Assembly (NCBI RefSeq): GCF_036345175.1
Contig: NZ_CP107780.1
Span: 186,001 to 250,000 of the forward strand
DNA: 64,000 bases
Source of the DNA: Streptomyces sp. NBC_00576
GTDB lineage: Bacteria > Actinomycetota > Actinomycetes > Streptomycetales > Streptomycetaceae
Direction: 5' to 3'
The notes under the pieces are model-generated. The model did not search any database, had not been told where the DNA came from, and saw only the letters and a program-made list of their open reading frames with translations. Below are positions 25,449-34,363 of the stretch, one piece after another. Position 1 is the stretch's first letter; every line of letters begins with the position of its first letter. The position numbers and the translations under genes were made by a program.

Positions 25449-26414
25449 TTACAACTTGCCCGTCCTCATATCAGCACTGCTCTTGAGGATCGCAGAGTCG
25501 AGGCTCCAGTTCTCCGGTTGGACCCTCTCCCAGAGACTACCTTTACCGAGTTCCCTTCCCACCTGGTCCTCCCGGCGGAACCACTCCTCAGCACTCCTGA
25601 TCCTGTTGGGGTGGATTTCGTCGAGCAGAGCGTAGTCCCTGGTGATGATTCCATGCTTCCACGTATTCCAGAAGCCCGTGAAGTTGTCCCGGAAGCTCAT
25701 GGTGCTTTTGTCGTTGGGGTCGGCGTTGTAACCGGCAGGCTGATCAGCAATGCCCTTCACGTCCGGCGCGTTCCAATAAGTGTCCAGATCAGTGTCGATG
25801 TACTGCGCCGGATACCCGGTGACCTTCTCGAACGCTGCAGCCATGTCAGCATATGTCATGTGCTCGATGGCGACTTCAAGGTCCATGCCATTCGCGCGCT
25901 CCGGATGGTCGAAGAGCCAGCGAACGTAGAAGCCGCAGTCTTCGAGGGCCACGTGAGGAACGGCTCCCTCGCCGAGAGGAACTCGCCACGTGACGACACC
26001 GTTTTCAACGCTGGGTGTCATGGGCGTGAGCGGTGAGATCACCATCTCAATGTAGGGACCTGACGTGAAGACCGCTGCTCCCAACCGGTCCCTGTTCTTT
26101 TCATTTTGAAACAGCACCCATTCGGCCATGCGGCCTTTACCGTCATAATGCCCGGTGCGGAACCTCGAGTCGTAGCCGGACTTCTTGAGGGTGTAGTCGA
26201 GGTTTCCGTAGACGAAGAACTTGATTCCTTCTTCAATCGCTATCTCGTAACTGCGGATCGCCCAGTAGGTCTCCGTCTTCTCACCGGTGTTGAACCCGTC
26301 GATGTTGATGAATACGCCGTCACAGCTTCGAAACCCTTCCCGCAGCACGTCCTCGTCGGCGAACGACCCTTCGAGGAGGGAGACGTTGCCGAGCGCGAGG
26401 AGCGCTTGGAGCTC

Positions 26415-27301
26415 GTAACACGATCTTGTTGAAGTGCCCTGGTCGGGCGTGACCGATGTGACGATTCCGCCGTTCGAGATGTTGTGAGCACTCGGCCGTG
26501 GATCGTGGACGACGACTTGTGGGCGCTGATCGAGCCGTTGCTGCCGCCCTGGCCGCAGAAGTCGCCGGGGCCGCGGCCGGTGGCGGACCGGCTGTGTCTG
26601 CAGGGCATCCTGTACGTGCTCCACAACGACATAGCCTGGCAACTCCTGCCGCTGGAGCTGGGGTTCGGCTCGGGACAGACCTGCTGGCGGCGCCTGGAGC
26701 GGTGGCAGAAGGCCGGAGTCTTCGAGCAACTGCACCGCATTCTGCTCGGGGAGCTGAACGCGGCCGGCGAACTCGACTGGTCCCGCGCGTGTGTGGACGG
26801 CTCCCACATCCGCGCGAAAAAAGGGGAGCCGACACCGGTCCGTCGCCGGTCGACCGGCGGAAGACGGGCAGCAAGCACCACCTGATCTGCGACGGACGCG
26901 GCACCCCGCTCAAGGTCATCACCACTGCGGCCAACGTCAACGACGTCACCCGGACCCTCGCCCTCGTCGACGGCATCCCGCCCGTCGCCGGACGGCCCGG
27001 CCGCCCGCGCAGACGCCCCGACTCGCTCCTCGGCGACAAGGCATACGACTCGAAGGCCGTGCGCCATGAGCTGCGACGCCGCAGGATCCTGCCGGTCATC
27101 TCCCGCAAAGGCGCCCCGAACATCAAGGGCCTGGGCAAACTCCGCTACGTCGTCGAGCAGACCTTCGCCCTGCTCCACCAGTTCAAACGCCTCGCCGTCC
27201 GCTGGGAACGCCGAACCGAACTCCACGACGCCTTCGTCTCGTTGGCCTGCGGCCTCATCTGCTGGCGACGCCTCAAGAAGGCACGACCATGATCGTGTTA
27301 C
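26415..27301 (+). mobile_element. Complete IS5-family insertion sequence, 887 bp, with two-frame transposase
   Basis: The termini are inverted repeats starting GTAACACGATC on both ends (right end read on the minus strand), with further partial agreement to TGCC. GAGCTC flanks both sides (26409-26414 and 27302-27307). Because GAGCTC is itself palindromic, the exact target duplication length (2-6 bp) is ambiguous. Removal with one GAGCTC repairs the NmrA-like gene. Confidence 0.8.
26484..27292 (+). CDS. IS5-family transposase made by -1 frameshifting
   Basis: The first frame (GTG 26484 to 26885) encodes the DUF4096-like domain, with LPLELGFGSGQTCWRRLERW and the first catalytic aspartate in CVDGSHIRAKK. 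At AAAAAAGGGG (26817-26826) a -1 shift enters the second frame, RGADTGPSPVDRRKTGSKHH to the stop at 27292. That frame includes LLGDKAYDSKAV (second Asp) and RWERRTELHDAFVSLA (Glu). A run of six A followed by G is a classic slippery site for this group, so the element can be functional rather than broken. Confidence 0.82.
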
Positions 27302-27551
27302 GAGCTCTTGGGCTCGGGGGGAGCTGGGATCGCGAGTGAGAACCCGGACGGAGTATTTCTTGTCGGCGACAAGAGATCGGACGATGGGCATTCCTTGAGC
27401 CCCTGTACCGCCGATCACGAAGATATTGGAGGTGGCGTGAGAAGACATGGCATTCGACTCCGGAGGTTGAGTACGCACGCGATCAGTACGCGATGGACGC
27501 GGTGCGTTCGAGACTGATCCACATCAGCCCCGCGATCGAGAATCCCTTTGG

Positions 27552-27594
27552 GAAACCGATCGGTTTCAAATACGTTACACCGATCGATTTCCGT
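27552..27594 (-). promoter_or_regulatory. TetR-type operator pair upstream of the NmrA-like gene
   Basis: GAAACCGATCGGTTTC (27552-27567) is a perfect 16-bp palindrome. A degenerate second copy, ACCGATCGATTTCC, is centred 24 bp further on. The same motif and spacing occur before the MFS gene and the hydrolase gene. Confidence 0.75.
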
Positions 27595-27604
27595 GCGGCA
27601 AGGT

Positions 27605-27709
27605 CTCAGGCAGTGGCGTCTCGACGACCTCGCGACCCTGGGCACGGAAGGCGCCCATCACGGTCGGCCAGGACAGATGCAGGTGCCAGGCAGCCTGGAT
27701 GACCGGAGA
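27605..27709 (-). pseudogene. ISL3-family transposase fragment
   Basis: The minus strand encodes AAWHLHLSWPTVMGAFRAQG followed by REVVETPLPE, the segment that in ISL3 transposases precedes the catalytic domain. Both ends are missing. Confidence 0.5.
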
Positions 27710-27850
27710 CCCGGAAACCCCTGCACCGGCGCCCGGTCGTGGTCCGCAACCCGGCAGACATGCGTCGGCCGGCACCGGACTCTTCGCAACGGGTTGAACC
27801 CGTGCGGCCGGAGCCCTGCGCCTTCCTCCCGTTTGGCTGGGAGGGACGTT

Positions 27851-28329
27851 TGTCGACGCTCCATCACAGAGCACATCCGTCCGGGCCGTGGCGCCCTCGG
27901 CGTCGGTGATCTTGGCGCTCGTGGCGCCGAGCTGCTCGGCGTACGCCGGGGCGCCGCGCCTTCCTCCTTCGAGGTTGCGTCGAACTTCAGCACAGGCAGC
28001 GAGTCGATGGACTTCACCGCGTCGCTGTCGAAGGCGCGATCCATGGTGTCGAAGACCTGGCGGCCCTAACAACTGCTCGACAGTTGCTGCACGTTGATGG
28101 AGCCGAACTCGATCCGCATGAACGGCGCGCCGAGCGCCAGCAGCAGGCCCACCGTGCCCACCACCACAACGGCCCGACGCCGCAGCAAGCCGCGCCCGAG
28201 CCGGCACCAGGCACCCTTGCTCGCCATCGTCGACCGCACGGCCTTCTTGCAGCGGCGCAGCTGGAAGGCATTGGCCTTCGGGCAGAGAACGGCGGCCTGC
28301 GCGGGCGTGCGCGTTTTCGGATCGCTCAC
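27851..28329 (-). pseudogene. MMPL-family transporter relic
   Basis: Across three frames the minus strand gives WCRLGRGLLRRRAVVVVGTV-GLLLALGAPFMRIEFGSINV, FDTMDRAFDSDAVKSIDS and AYAEQLGATSAKITDAEGAT. This is the order of the central membrane helix and second periplasmic domain of MMPL lipid/drug exporters. At least two frameshifts and loss of most of the protein make it a pseudogene. Confidence 0.55.
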
Positions 28330-28360
28330 AGGTCAGCGGCTCCCCGCTCACTTGCGCCAT

Positions 28361-28402
28361 GGAAACCGATCTGTTTTCCTGAGTGGAAACAGATCGGTTT
28401 CC
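28361..28402 (+). promoter_or_regulatory. Tandem TetR-type operators before the MFS gene
   Basis: GGAAACCGATCTGTTTTCC (28361-28379) and GGAAACAGATCGGTTTCC (28385-28402) are near mirror images with GATC centres 24 bp apart. They lie 40-81 bases upstream of the MFS start. Confidence 0.8.
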
Positions 28403-28441
28403 GGTCGGTGTTCAGCCTATGACCAGCAACAAAGGGAAGAC

Positions 28442-29941
28442 ATGACTACCACCTTCGACCATGAGGCACCCGCCTCCGGGAAAACAGACTCGGGCCGCCG
28501 CGGCTCACATGCCGCGCGCTGGTGGGTGCTCGTCGTGCTGGGCATGGCGCAGCTCATGGTCACGCTCGATGCGACCGTCGTGAACATCGCGCTGCCCGAA
28601 GCGCAACACGACCTCGGTTTCAGCGACGGCAGCCGGCAGTGGGTCATCACGGGGTACGCCCTGGCGTTCGGCAGCCTGCTGCTCCTCGGGGGCCGACTCG
28701 GCGACCTGTTCGGCCGACGCACGACCTTCGTGGCTGGCCTGATCGGTTTCGCGGCCGCATCCGTCGTCGGCGGCGCGGCCACCAGCTTCGAAATACTCGT
28801 CGCGGCACGCGTGGCCCAGGGCCTCTTCGCCGCGCTGCTCGCACCCGCGGCTCTCTCACTGCTCAGCGTGACCTTCACCCAGCCGACCGAAAGGCCGAAA
28901 GCCTTCGGCATCTTCAGTGCGTTGTCCGGTGCGGGCGCAGCGGTCGGACTCCTGCTCGGCGGCATGCTGACCGAATGGGCGTCGTGGCGCTGGGTGATGT
29001 ACGTGAACGTCATCTTCGCGGCCGTCGCGCTGGCCGGTGCGCTGCTGTTGCTGGCCAAGCCCGTGGTCACCGAGCGACCCAAAATCGACATTCCGGGCGC
29101 CGTCACAGTGAGCGCCGCACTGTTCGGCATCGTCTACGGGTTCGCGCACGTCGAATCCACCAGTTGGACCGACCCGGTCGCCCTCGGCTCCGTGACCAGC
29201 GGCGTGGTGCTGCTCGCGGTCTTCGCATGGCTGGAGCTCAGGGTCGCGCATCCGCTGCTGCCGCTGCGCGTCGTGCTGGACCGGACCCGAGGCGGTTCGT
29301 TCCTGGCCGTGTTCGTCCTGGGCATGGGAATGTTCTCGATCTTCCTGTTCCTGACCTACTACCTGGAGGCCAGCATCGGCTACTCGCCGATCGAGGCCGG
29401 TCTGTCCTTCCTGCCGATGGTCGGCGGCATCGTCGCCTCGTCGACCACGGTGCCTTCACTGCTGCTGCCCAAGGTCGGCCCGAAGGCTGTGGTCAGCGTC
29501 AGCTTCCTGGTCTCCGCATCCGGCATGGCCCTGCTGACCCAGCTCACGCTGGACAGTGGCTACGTCGCCAACATCATGCCGGGCATGATCCTTTTGGGTC
29601 TCGGTATCGGTGGGGTGATGACCACCGCGTTCCAGGGTGCGACCGCAGGCGTGCACCACGAGGACGCGGGCGTCGCCTCGGCGCTGATCAACACCAGCCA
29701 GCAGGTGGGCGGCTCGATCAGCACGGCACTGCTGACCACCGTTGCCTCATCGGCCGCGACCGACTACCTGTCCTCGCACAAGCCCGGCGCGCTGACCGTG
29801 GCCCAGGCCGGGGTCGAGAGCTACACGGCCACACTGGCGTGGGGCGCCGGGATCTTCGCCGTCGGTGCCGTGCTCGCGGCGTTCCTGTTGCCGAATTCGG
29901 CCCTGGCGCCGTCGGATGGCGAGCCCGTGATCGCCCACTGA
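28442..29941 (+). CDS. MFS drug exporter, DHA2 (14-helix) type
   Basis: A 499-residue membrane protein with about 14 hydrophobic segments. It opens with RWWVLVVLGMAQLMVTLDAT (helix 1 with motif D1 VNIALPEAQ), carries motif A GGRLGDLFGRR between helices 2 and 3, and motif C-like GAGAAVGLLLGG. These are EmrB/QacA-type proton-driven exporters of hydrophobic drugs or secondary metabolites. AAAGGGAAG precedes ATG 28442. Two palindromes matching those at the nearby tetR gene sit in its promoter, so a TetR repressor likely induces it by ligand. Confidence 0.88.
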   Translation: MTTTFDHEAPASGKTDSGRRGSHAARWWVLVVLGMAQLMVTLDATVVNIALPEAQHDLGFSDGSRQWVITGYALAFGSLLLLGGRLGDLFGRRTTFVAGLIGFAAASVVGGAATSFEILVAARVAQGLFAALLAPAALSLLSVTFTQPTERPKAFGIFSALSGAGAAVGLLLGGMLTEWASWRWVMYVNVIFAAVALAGALLLLAKPVVTERPKIDIPGAVTVSAALFGIVYGFAHVESTSWTDPVALGSVTSGVVLLAVFAWLELRVAHPLLPLRVVLDRTRGGSFLAVFVLGMGMFSIFLFLTYYLEASIGYSPIEAGLSFLPMVGGIVASSTTVPSLLLPKVGPKAVVSVSFLVSASGMALLTQLTLDSGYVANIMPGMILLGLGIGGVMTTAFQGATAGVHHEDAGVASALINTSQQVGGSISTALLTTVASSAATDYLSSHKPGALTVAQAGVESYTATLAWGAGIFAVGAVLAAFLLPNSALAPSDGEPVIAH

Positions 29942-30607
29942 GCCTGAATCCACCGGGGATACACCCCTGCCACAATGAGTGGACTGCGGGAAATGCCCTG
30001 CTACCTGCGCTGTTTGGTGTCCTCAAGGCACAGATCAGCGCAGGAAGGCAGGGCAGTCTCCGAGATGGTGCCCACCGCTATGCGCCGATCTGTCTTCAGA
30101 GAACTGATCCTCGCAGGTAGCGGGCACCTTCCGTCAACACGGCGTCAGATCCACGATGGGCTGCATTTCCGGGGCCGATGGTCACACCACTCGGGCGGGC
30201 GCGGCCGGCCTCATGGGGATGTGCGCCTCCTGTCTGCCGCTGCTGTGGCTGTACCCGGTGTGCGCCATCGCGATCTCCGGGACCGGTGGGCTCAAGGTGC
30301 TGCCCGTTCCGCTACCGCTTCCTCGCAGAGTTCGAGCCACTGCGGCAGGACACCGGCGGTATCCGCTCGATCCTCTACAACGGCGCCCAGTGGGCGCGAG
30401 CCCGGCCAGGGGCTGGGTGTGGATGGCCGTCGGCCTCATCGCGGCCGCACTCTCCGGCTTCGGGGGTGACGGGCGGCCGCCAGGGGCTGCACCGCGCTCC
30501 CGCCCGGACGAAGCCCCGAGAAGGCCTCCGCCCCGGCCTGGCGGAACCGTACTCACATGCCCGACTGGCCCGTGGGCGGCGCGAAGAGCGCCCCGGCAAA
30601 GCGCCGT
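29942..30607. other. Intergenic stretch with a long imperfect hairpin
   Basis: An imperfect inverted repeat at 29996-30053 (core CCTGCGCTG ... CAGCGCAGG) could terminate the MFS transcript. The rest, up to the tetR operator, shows no frame with a motif or ribosome site that I can support. Confidence 0.4.
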
Positions 30608-30621
30608 AAACCGATCGGTTT
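30608..30621 (+). promoter_or_regulatory. TetR-type operator upstream of tetR
   Basis: AAACCGATCGGTTT is a perfect palindrome 33-46 bases before the tetR start codon and equals the core of the operators at 27552, 28361 and 31615. The expected second copy 24 bp downstream is not convincing here. Confidence 0.75.
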
Positions 30622-30653
30622 TCAATTTGTCCACATCGAGTTAACCTCGCGGT

Positions 30654-31223
30654 ATGACCACCGAAGTGAAGCCAAGTACCAGAGAGCGGCTGCTGGAGGC
30701 AGCGGCCACGCTCACCTACCGAGACGGTGTCGGCATCGGCATCGACGCCGTGTGCAAGGCAGCCGGAGTGTCGAAGCGCTCCCTGTACCAGCTGTTCGAG
30801 AGCAAGGACGAACTGCTCGCGGCGAGTCTGGAGGAGCGCTCCTCCGCCTTCGTGGCGACCCTCCTGCCCGCGGCGGACGACGGTCGGTCACCTCGCGAGC
30901 GGATCCTGCACGTCTTCGACCAGTTGGAGGAACAGGCGGGTGCGCCCGAATTCCAAGGCTGCCGATACCTGGCTGCTCAGATCGAGCTCAAAGACCAGAG
31001 TCACCCCGCGAGCCGGGTGGCCCACCGGGTCAAGGCGAACTTGGCAGCCTTCTTCCGCGCCGAGGCCGAACAGGGCGGGGCGAGCGATCCCGACCTGCTG
31101 GCCCGGCAGCTCATCTTGGTCTTCGACGGCGCCAGCGCCCGCGCCGGGATCGGCGCCGACAAACTGACCGGGCTCGTCGCGCCCACGGTGGCCACCCTGC
31201 TCGGCGCGGCAGGCATGCGCTGA
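30654..31223 (+). CDS. TetR/AcrR-family regulator
   Basis: A 189-residue repressor. The helix-turn-helix is GIDAVCKAAGVSKRSLYQLF, preceded by TRERLLEAAATLTYRDGVGI. The C-terminal ligand domain is helical (GCRYLAAQIELKDQSHPASR onward), like the YcdC/TetR_C group. A palindrome shared with three neighbouring promoters lies directly upstream, so this protein is the best candidate for a local regulator of the NmrA-like, MFS and hydrolase genes and of itself. The 5' leader is short and lacks an obvious ribosome site. Confidence 0.87.
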   Translation: MTTEVKPSTRERLLEAAATLTYRDGVGIGIDAVCKAAGVSKRSLYQLFESKDELLAASLEERSSAFVATLLPAADDGRSPRERILHVFDQLEEQAGAPEFQGCRYLAAQIELKDQSHPASRVAHRVKANLAAFFRAEAEQGGASDPDLLARQLILVFDGASARAGIGADKLTGLVAPTVATLLGAAGMR

Positions 31224-31276
31224 CGCATCCCTTTTCGAGCAGGTGCCGTGACCGTGCGCTCCCCGGGTTGATGGCT

Positions 31277-31590
31277 TCATGTCCCTGACTCCCGGCAATC
31301 GGAGGGGAGCTTGATGGCCGTAAGGGTGTTGACGAGCATGCCGCGCGCCAGGAAGGCCGTCATCTCGTCGACACCAGCACCCAACGCCGGGTGCACGGTT
31401 CCCCAAAGCCTCATCCAGCCGGCCCGGACCACTTCGCCACATCGCCCTGGGCCTCGGCCGCTGCCGCGGCGGCGTAGCCCTGCACCTGCATCTGGAGCGT
31501 TCAGAGGTGCCGCAGCTTGAGTGCGAACTCGGCGACCGCTGCGCGGATGACGCTTTCGCGCCTCTCCTGTGCACTGACCCTGTTGCTGCG
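31277..31590 (-). pseudogene. Decayed second TetR-family regulator
   Basis: The N-terminal piece reads VIRSNRVSAQERRESVIRAA then VAEFA and stops. Downstream, frameshifted pieces QMQVQGYAAAAAAEAQGD and VVRAGWMRLWGTVHPALGAG-VDEMTAFLARGMLVNTLTAI form the typical C-terminal domain of another TetR subgroup, ending at TGA 31277. The DNA-binding helices are deleted. It is divergent from the hydrolase gene, with the operators at 31615-31655 between them. Confidence 0.65.
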
Positions 31591-31614
31591 GATGACAACC
31601 TCAGCCTTGCGCGC

Positions 31615-31655
31615 GGAAACCGATCGGTTTACGATGATGGAAACCGGTCGGTTTC
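31615..31655 (+). promoter_or_regulatory. TetR-type operator pair before the alpha/beta hydrolase
   Basis: GGAAACCGATCGGTTTAC (31615-31632) and GGAAACCGGTCGGTTTC (31639-31655) have centres 24 bp apart, exactly as at the MFS promoter. They lie about 100-140 bases upstream of the hydrolase start, in the gap that also holds the 5' end of the decayed TetR gene. Confidence 0.78.
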
Positions 31656-31753
31656 TCAACGAATCCAAGGGCTGGCCGAGGTCACGCCCCCTTCGGGCTG
31701 GCCGTATCCGAATCACCTGTCCGCAGCAGTTCGCACAAAGGGAAGCCAGCGAG

Positions 31754-32629
31754 ATGCCCAGCCCAGAGCCACGTCCCACGATTCACATTCCGGGGACCAC
31801 CAGCCACACCATCGCCCCCCACGGACGCCACAGCCGTGAGGGAACGCTGCGCTACCTCAAGGCGGGCACCGGTGCTCCCGTGGTCCTGCTGCACACCGTG
31901 CGCACGCAGGCCGAGCACTTCCGCTCCCTCATCCCGTTGATCTCGGACCAGTACACCGTGTATGCCCTGGACCTGCCGGGGATGGGCTACTCCGAGATCG
32001 TGCCCGGCGCCTCGTACGACGAGCCGGCGATGCGCGCGGGCGTCAAGCGGCTCCTCACCGAACTGGACCTCCACGACGTGACGTTGGTCGGGGAGTCCAT
32101 GGGGGCGGTGCTCGCCCTGACCTCCGCGGCCGATCTTCCGGAGCGGGTACGGCGCGTCGTCGCGGTCAACACGTACGACTTCCCCGGCGGGATCGCGCGG
32201 TCGAGTCTCCTCGCCCGCGTGGTTGTCAGCGGTGTCCTCACGCCGGGAGTGGGCCCGGTGATCGCCGGGGTGGAGCCCAAGGCCGCCCTCAGCAAGATCC
32301 TTCAGGGCGGCCTCGGCGACAAGACCGCTTTGCGGGCAGACTACGTCGACGAGCTCCTCCAGGTAGGCAGCCGCCCCGGCTACCCGACCGTCGCCCGGGC
32401 CGTGTACCAGAGCCTGCCCAGCCTCATCGCGGCCCGCTCGCGCTACCCCGAGGTCAAGGCATCCGTCCACCTCGTCTACGGGGAGAAGGACTGGTCCCGG
32501 ACGTCGGACCGGGAGGCCAACAAGGAGCTGCTGCCTGCCGCCGATTTCACGCAGGTGCCGGGAGCGGGCCACTTTATCGCGCTGGAACGGCCCGGCATCC
32601 TCGCCGATCTGTTGAACGCGGCGGCGTGA
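31754..32629 (+). CDS. Alpha/beta hydrolase
   Basis: A 291-residue hydrolase starting at ATG 31754. The oxyanion region is VVLLHTVRTQAEHFRSLIPL, the nucleophile elbow is LVGESMGAV (Ser in GxSxG), the acid is in VHLVYGEKDWSR and the histidine in VPGAGHFIALERP. It has the overall pattern of haloalkane-dehalogenase/epoxide-hydrolase-like or lactonase enzymes; the substrate is unknown. Paired operators tie it to the TetR/MFS/NmrA group, suggesting a detoxification set induced together. Confidence 0.84.
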   Translation: MPSPEPRPTIHIPGTTSHTIAPHGRHSREGTLRYLKAGTGAPVVLLHTVRTQAEHFRSLIPLISDQYTVYALDLPGMGYSEIVPGASYDEPAMRAGVKRLLTELDLHDVTLVGESMGAVLALTSAADLPERVRRVVAVNTYDFPGGIARSSLLARVVVSGVLTPGVGPVIAGVEPKAALSKILQGGLGDKTALRADYVDELLQVGSRPGYPTVARAVYQSLPSLIAARSRYPEVKASVHLVYGEKDWSRTSDREANKELLPAADFTQVPGAGHFIALERPGILADLLNAAA

Positions 32630-32790
32630 CCGCCGCCCGACGTCCTGGCACGCAAAGGAACGGTGCATGACCGAAGCGCCGTCGAGATCATGTGGCAGAG
32701 GGTCGCATCGTCGGCGATAGTGGCTGATCAGGGCTTGGGCCTGATGCGCCTGGCGCCACCTGGGCATCGCCCTCGAGCGGGCCCGCAGCG

Positions 32791-33202
32791 TCATTCCTCG
32801 GCCGGACGGAAGGCAACGATGTTGTCTGGGACCTGCGAGCGGGGCGCCGACTGGCTTTGCTGGTCGGTGAGGACCGCAGCGGGCGAGGCTGAGCCGGGTG
32901 ACCAGCTCCCGCAGTTCCTTGATCTCCCTTCGCTGGTTCGAGACGGTCTCCTTGAGCTTGACCACGGACTCGCGCAGTTGGCGCTCCGCCTCGGGGACCT
33001 GCTGCGCTTCGGTGCGTACCCGCTCATAGAATTCGTTCTTCAGATCCGCGTGCCGCTTCATCAGCGCCATGCGGTGGACGTCGGCCTCGACGGCGAGGGC
33101 CGCGATGGTGAGACTCCCGGTGGAGGCGGTGGCCTGCCCGGCCAGGAGGCGGTCCATGGCCTCGCGGATGCGCGTGCGCTCGTCGGTGGGTTGCTCGGTC
33201 AT
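32791..33202 (-). pseudogene. Frameshifted TnpC/DUF6262-like protein of a Tn554-type element
   Basis: From 33202 the frame gives TDERTRIREAMDRLLAGQAT, LTIAALAVEADVHRMALMKR and a coiled coil (LRESVVKLKETVSNQRREIK). At about 32885 a single-base shift moves the sensible text to SPAAVLTDQQSQSAPRSQVP and DNIVAFRPAEE, ending at 32791. Such helix-turn-helix plus coiled-coil proteins accompany paired tyrosine recombinases in Tn554-like transposons. Its start overlaps the preceding fragment by four bases. Confidence 0.6.
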
Positions 33203-33490
33203 CTCAAGACCTTGGCGGTCTCGGCGGTGGCGGCGTGGGTGACGGCGGCCTGGCGGAGCCGGGCTGCGTTGGCCCGCAGCCGGTTGCCGATGTGGCTGGG
33301 TGCGTGCGCGGCGAGCTGGTCTATCTCGTCGGCGCGATCACGCAGTTGACTGGCGTGAGTGTCGGTGCGGGCCGTGTTTGCGCAGCCTGCCCGGCAGTCG
33401 AGCACATTCGGCGAGGTCGCGTTCGGTGCCGGTTCGCACAATGCCGTCTCGCGCTTGAATGCGCAGATCAGGAGGGCGTCGGGGTTGTCG
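33199..33490 (-). pseudogene. C-terminal fragment of a tyrosine recombinase (TnpB-like)
   Basis: The minus strand reads DNPDALLICAFKRETALCEP, CRAGCANTARTDTHASQLRD and ADEIDQLAAHAPSHIGNRLR to the stop at 33199. The cysteine pattern and ARTDTHA wording are those of the C-terminal zinc-like region of recombinases that sit just before TnpC-like genes. The catalytic core is absent. Confidence 0.5.
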
Positions 33491-33734
33491 AACAGGACAA
33501 TGCCGTCCCGGACTGAGGCAGATTGCCGAGCAGTTGCGGCAGGCTGAGCTCACTGAAGCGCTGGATGGACACCGAGCTGCCAGAGGGTGCCAGCACCACT
33601 CTTGAGCATGTAGTGAACCGGGCCATGCCGAGCTCACCCTGCGGGTCCTGGGGGATGGCCTGTTCCGGAAGGCCCGCGACCGCATGGCCGCCGGGGAGAA
33701 GATCTCCGGACCGGCGGCCCGTCGCGCTGTCACG

Positions 33735-33890
33735 GCATCCCGGTTCGCACCGCCCGCAACGGCGCGTTGGCCGCTCTCGCTGCTGATCTCCCCAGCCCGA
33801 TCCTCGCGGACGTGACCGGGATGCACCGTCACACCGCACTCCGCTCGGTCGCCTACGCCAGACGCGACTGGGCCGAGTACGTAGAGCGCG
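33735..33890 (+). pseudogene. Tyrosine integrase C-terminal fragment
   Basis: The plus strand encodes PVRTARNGALAALAADLPSP, ILADVTGMHRHTALRSVAYA and RRDWAEYVERG, the wording of the last helices of Streptomyces tyrosine integrases. It is opposite in orientation to the other recombinase relic and ends at the junction with the IS fragment. Confidence 0.5.
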
Positions 33891-34337
33891 GGCAGGGCAT
33901 GGATGCGGGCGGCGGTGATGTCCGGGGTGGAGCCCGGTTCGACGTCGGAGACCCAAAGCGGCGTGCCATCGGGGGCCGACAGGAACTGGATGTTGCCGCC
34001 GAACGCCTTGTGCTTCTGGCTGAAGCACAGGTCGTTTGCCTCGGCGCTGACACTGGCTCAGGACTTCGTGCAGGTCAGAGGCCTGGTCGGCGAGGACGTC
34101 GATGCCTTCGTGTAGGTAGCGGTAGCCGGTGGCCTGGGAGACACCGGCGTCGCGGGCCAAGCAGTGCACACAACCGCGGTCGCGGAACCAGCGCAGCACC
34201 AGCACGGCCTGCCGAAACGGTCCCAGCGCCCGGGAGCGTCTGGGAGTTCCAATCTGGCGCCGGTGGGTTTCCAGCAGGCGAGCGAGGAACTCCGCCACGT
34301 GGCGCGGGACGTCGAGCGTGGCGACATAGGTGATCAA
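33890..34337 (-). pseudogene. IS5-like transposase (helix-turn-helix type) with internal deletion
   Basis: TTG 34337 opens ITYVATLDVPRHVAEFLARL, continuing with LGPFRQAVLVLRWFRDRGCV and DAGVSQATGYRYLHEGIDVL, the helix-turn-helix domain of this transposase group. In another frame KHKAFGGNIQFLSAPDGTPL and WVSDVEPGSTPDITAARIHA follow. The first catalytic block is deleted and the C-terminus is missing. Confidence 0.6.
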
Positions 34338-34363
34338 CGAGCAGCCTCCAGTAGTGCTTTGTC

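Larger units (their letters stand above)
25449..27448 (-). pseudogene. NmrA-like NAD(P)-binding protein gene, split by an IS element
   Basis: The N-terminal piece (27448-27302) encodes SSHATSNIFVIGGTGAQGMP and IVRSLVADKKYSVRVLTRDP, a Rossmann start. The rest (26414-25449) continues LQALLALGNVSLLEGSFADE to the C-terminus, about 360 residues in all, matching NmrA-type redox-sensing or reductase-like proteins. Joining the two parts at a single GAGCTC restores RAQEL-QALLALGNV in frame. Codon use is less GC-biased than the neighbours, hinting at transfer. Palindromes of the local TetR type lie 104-146 bases upstream. Confidence 0.8.

Noticed and set aside
27541..28402. Spaced GGAAACC repeats considered as IS ends
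   Set aside because: The motif also occurs at tetR and hydrolase promoters, is itself palindromic, and keeps a 24-bp pairing. An operator explains it better.
30182..30634. A 150-residue minus-strand frame before tetR
   Set aside because: It would start inside the TetR operator and reads as low-complexity Gly/Arg/Pro text without family features.
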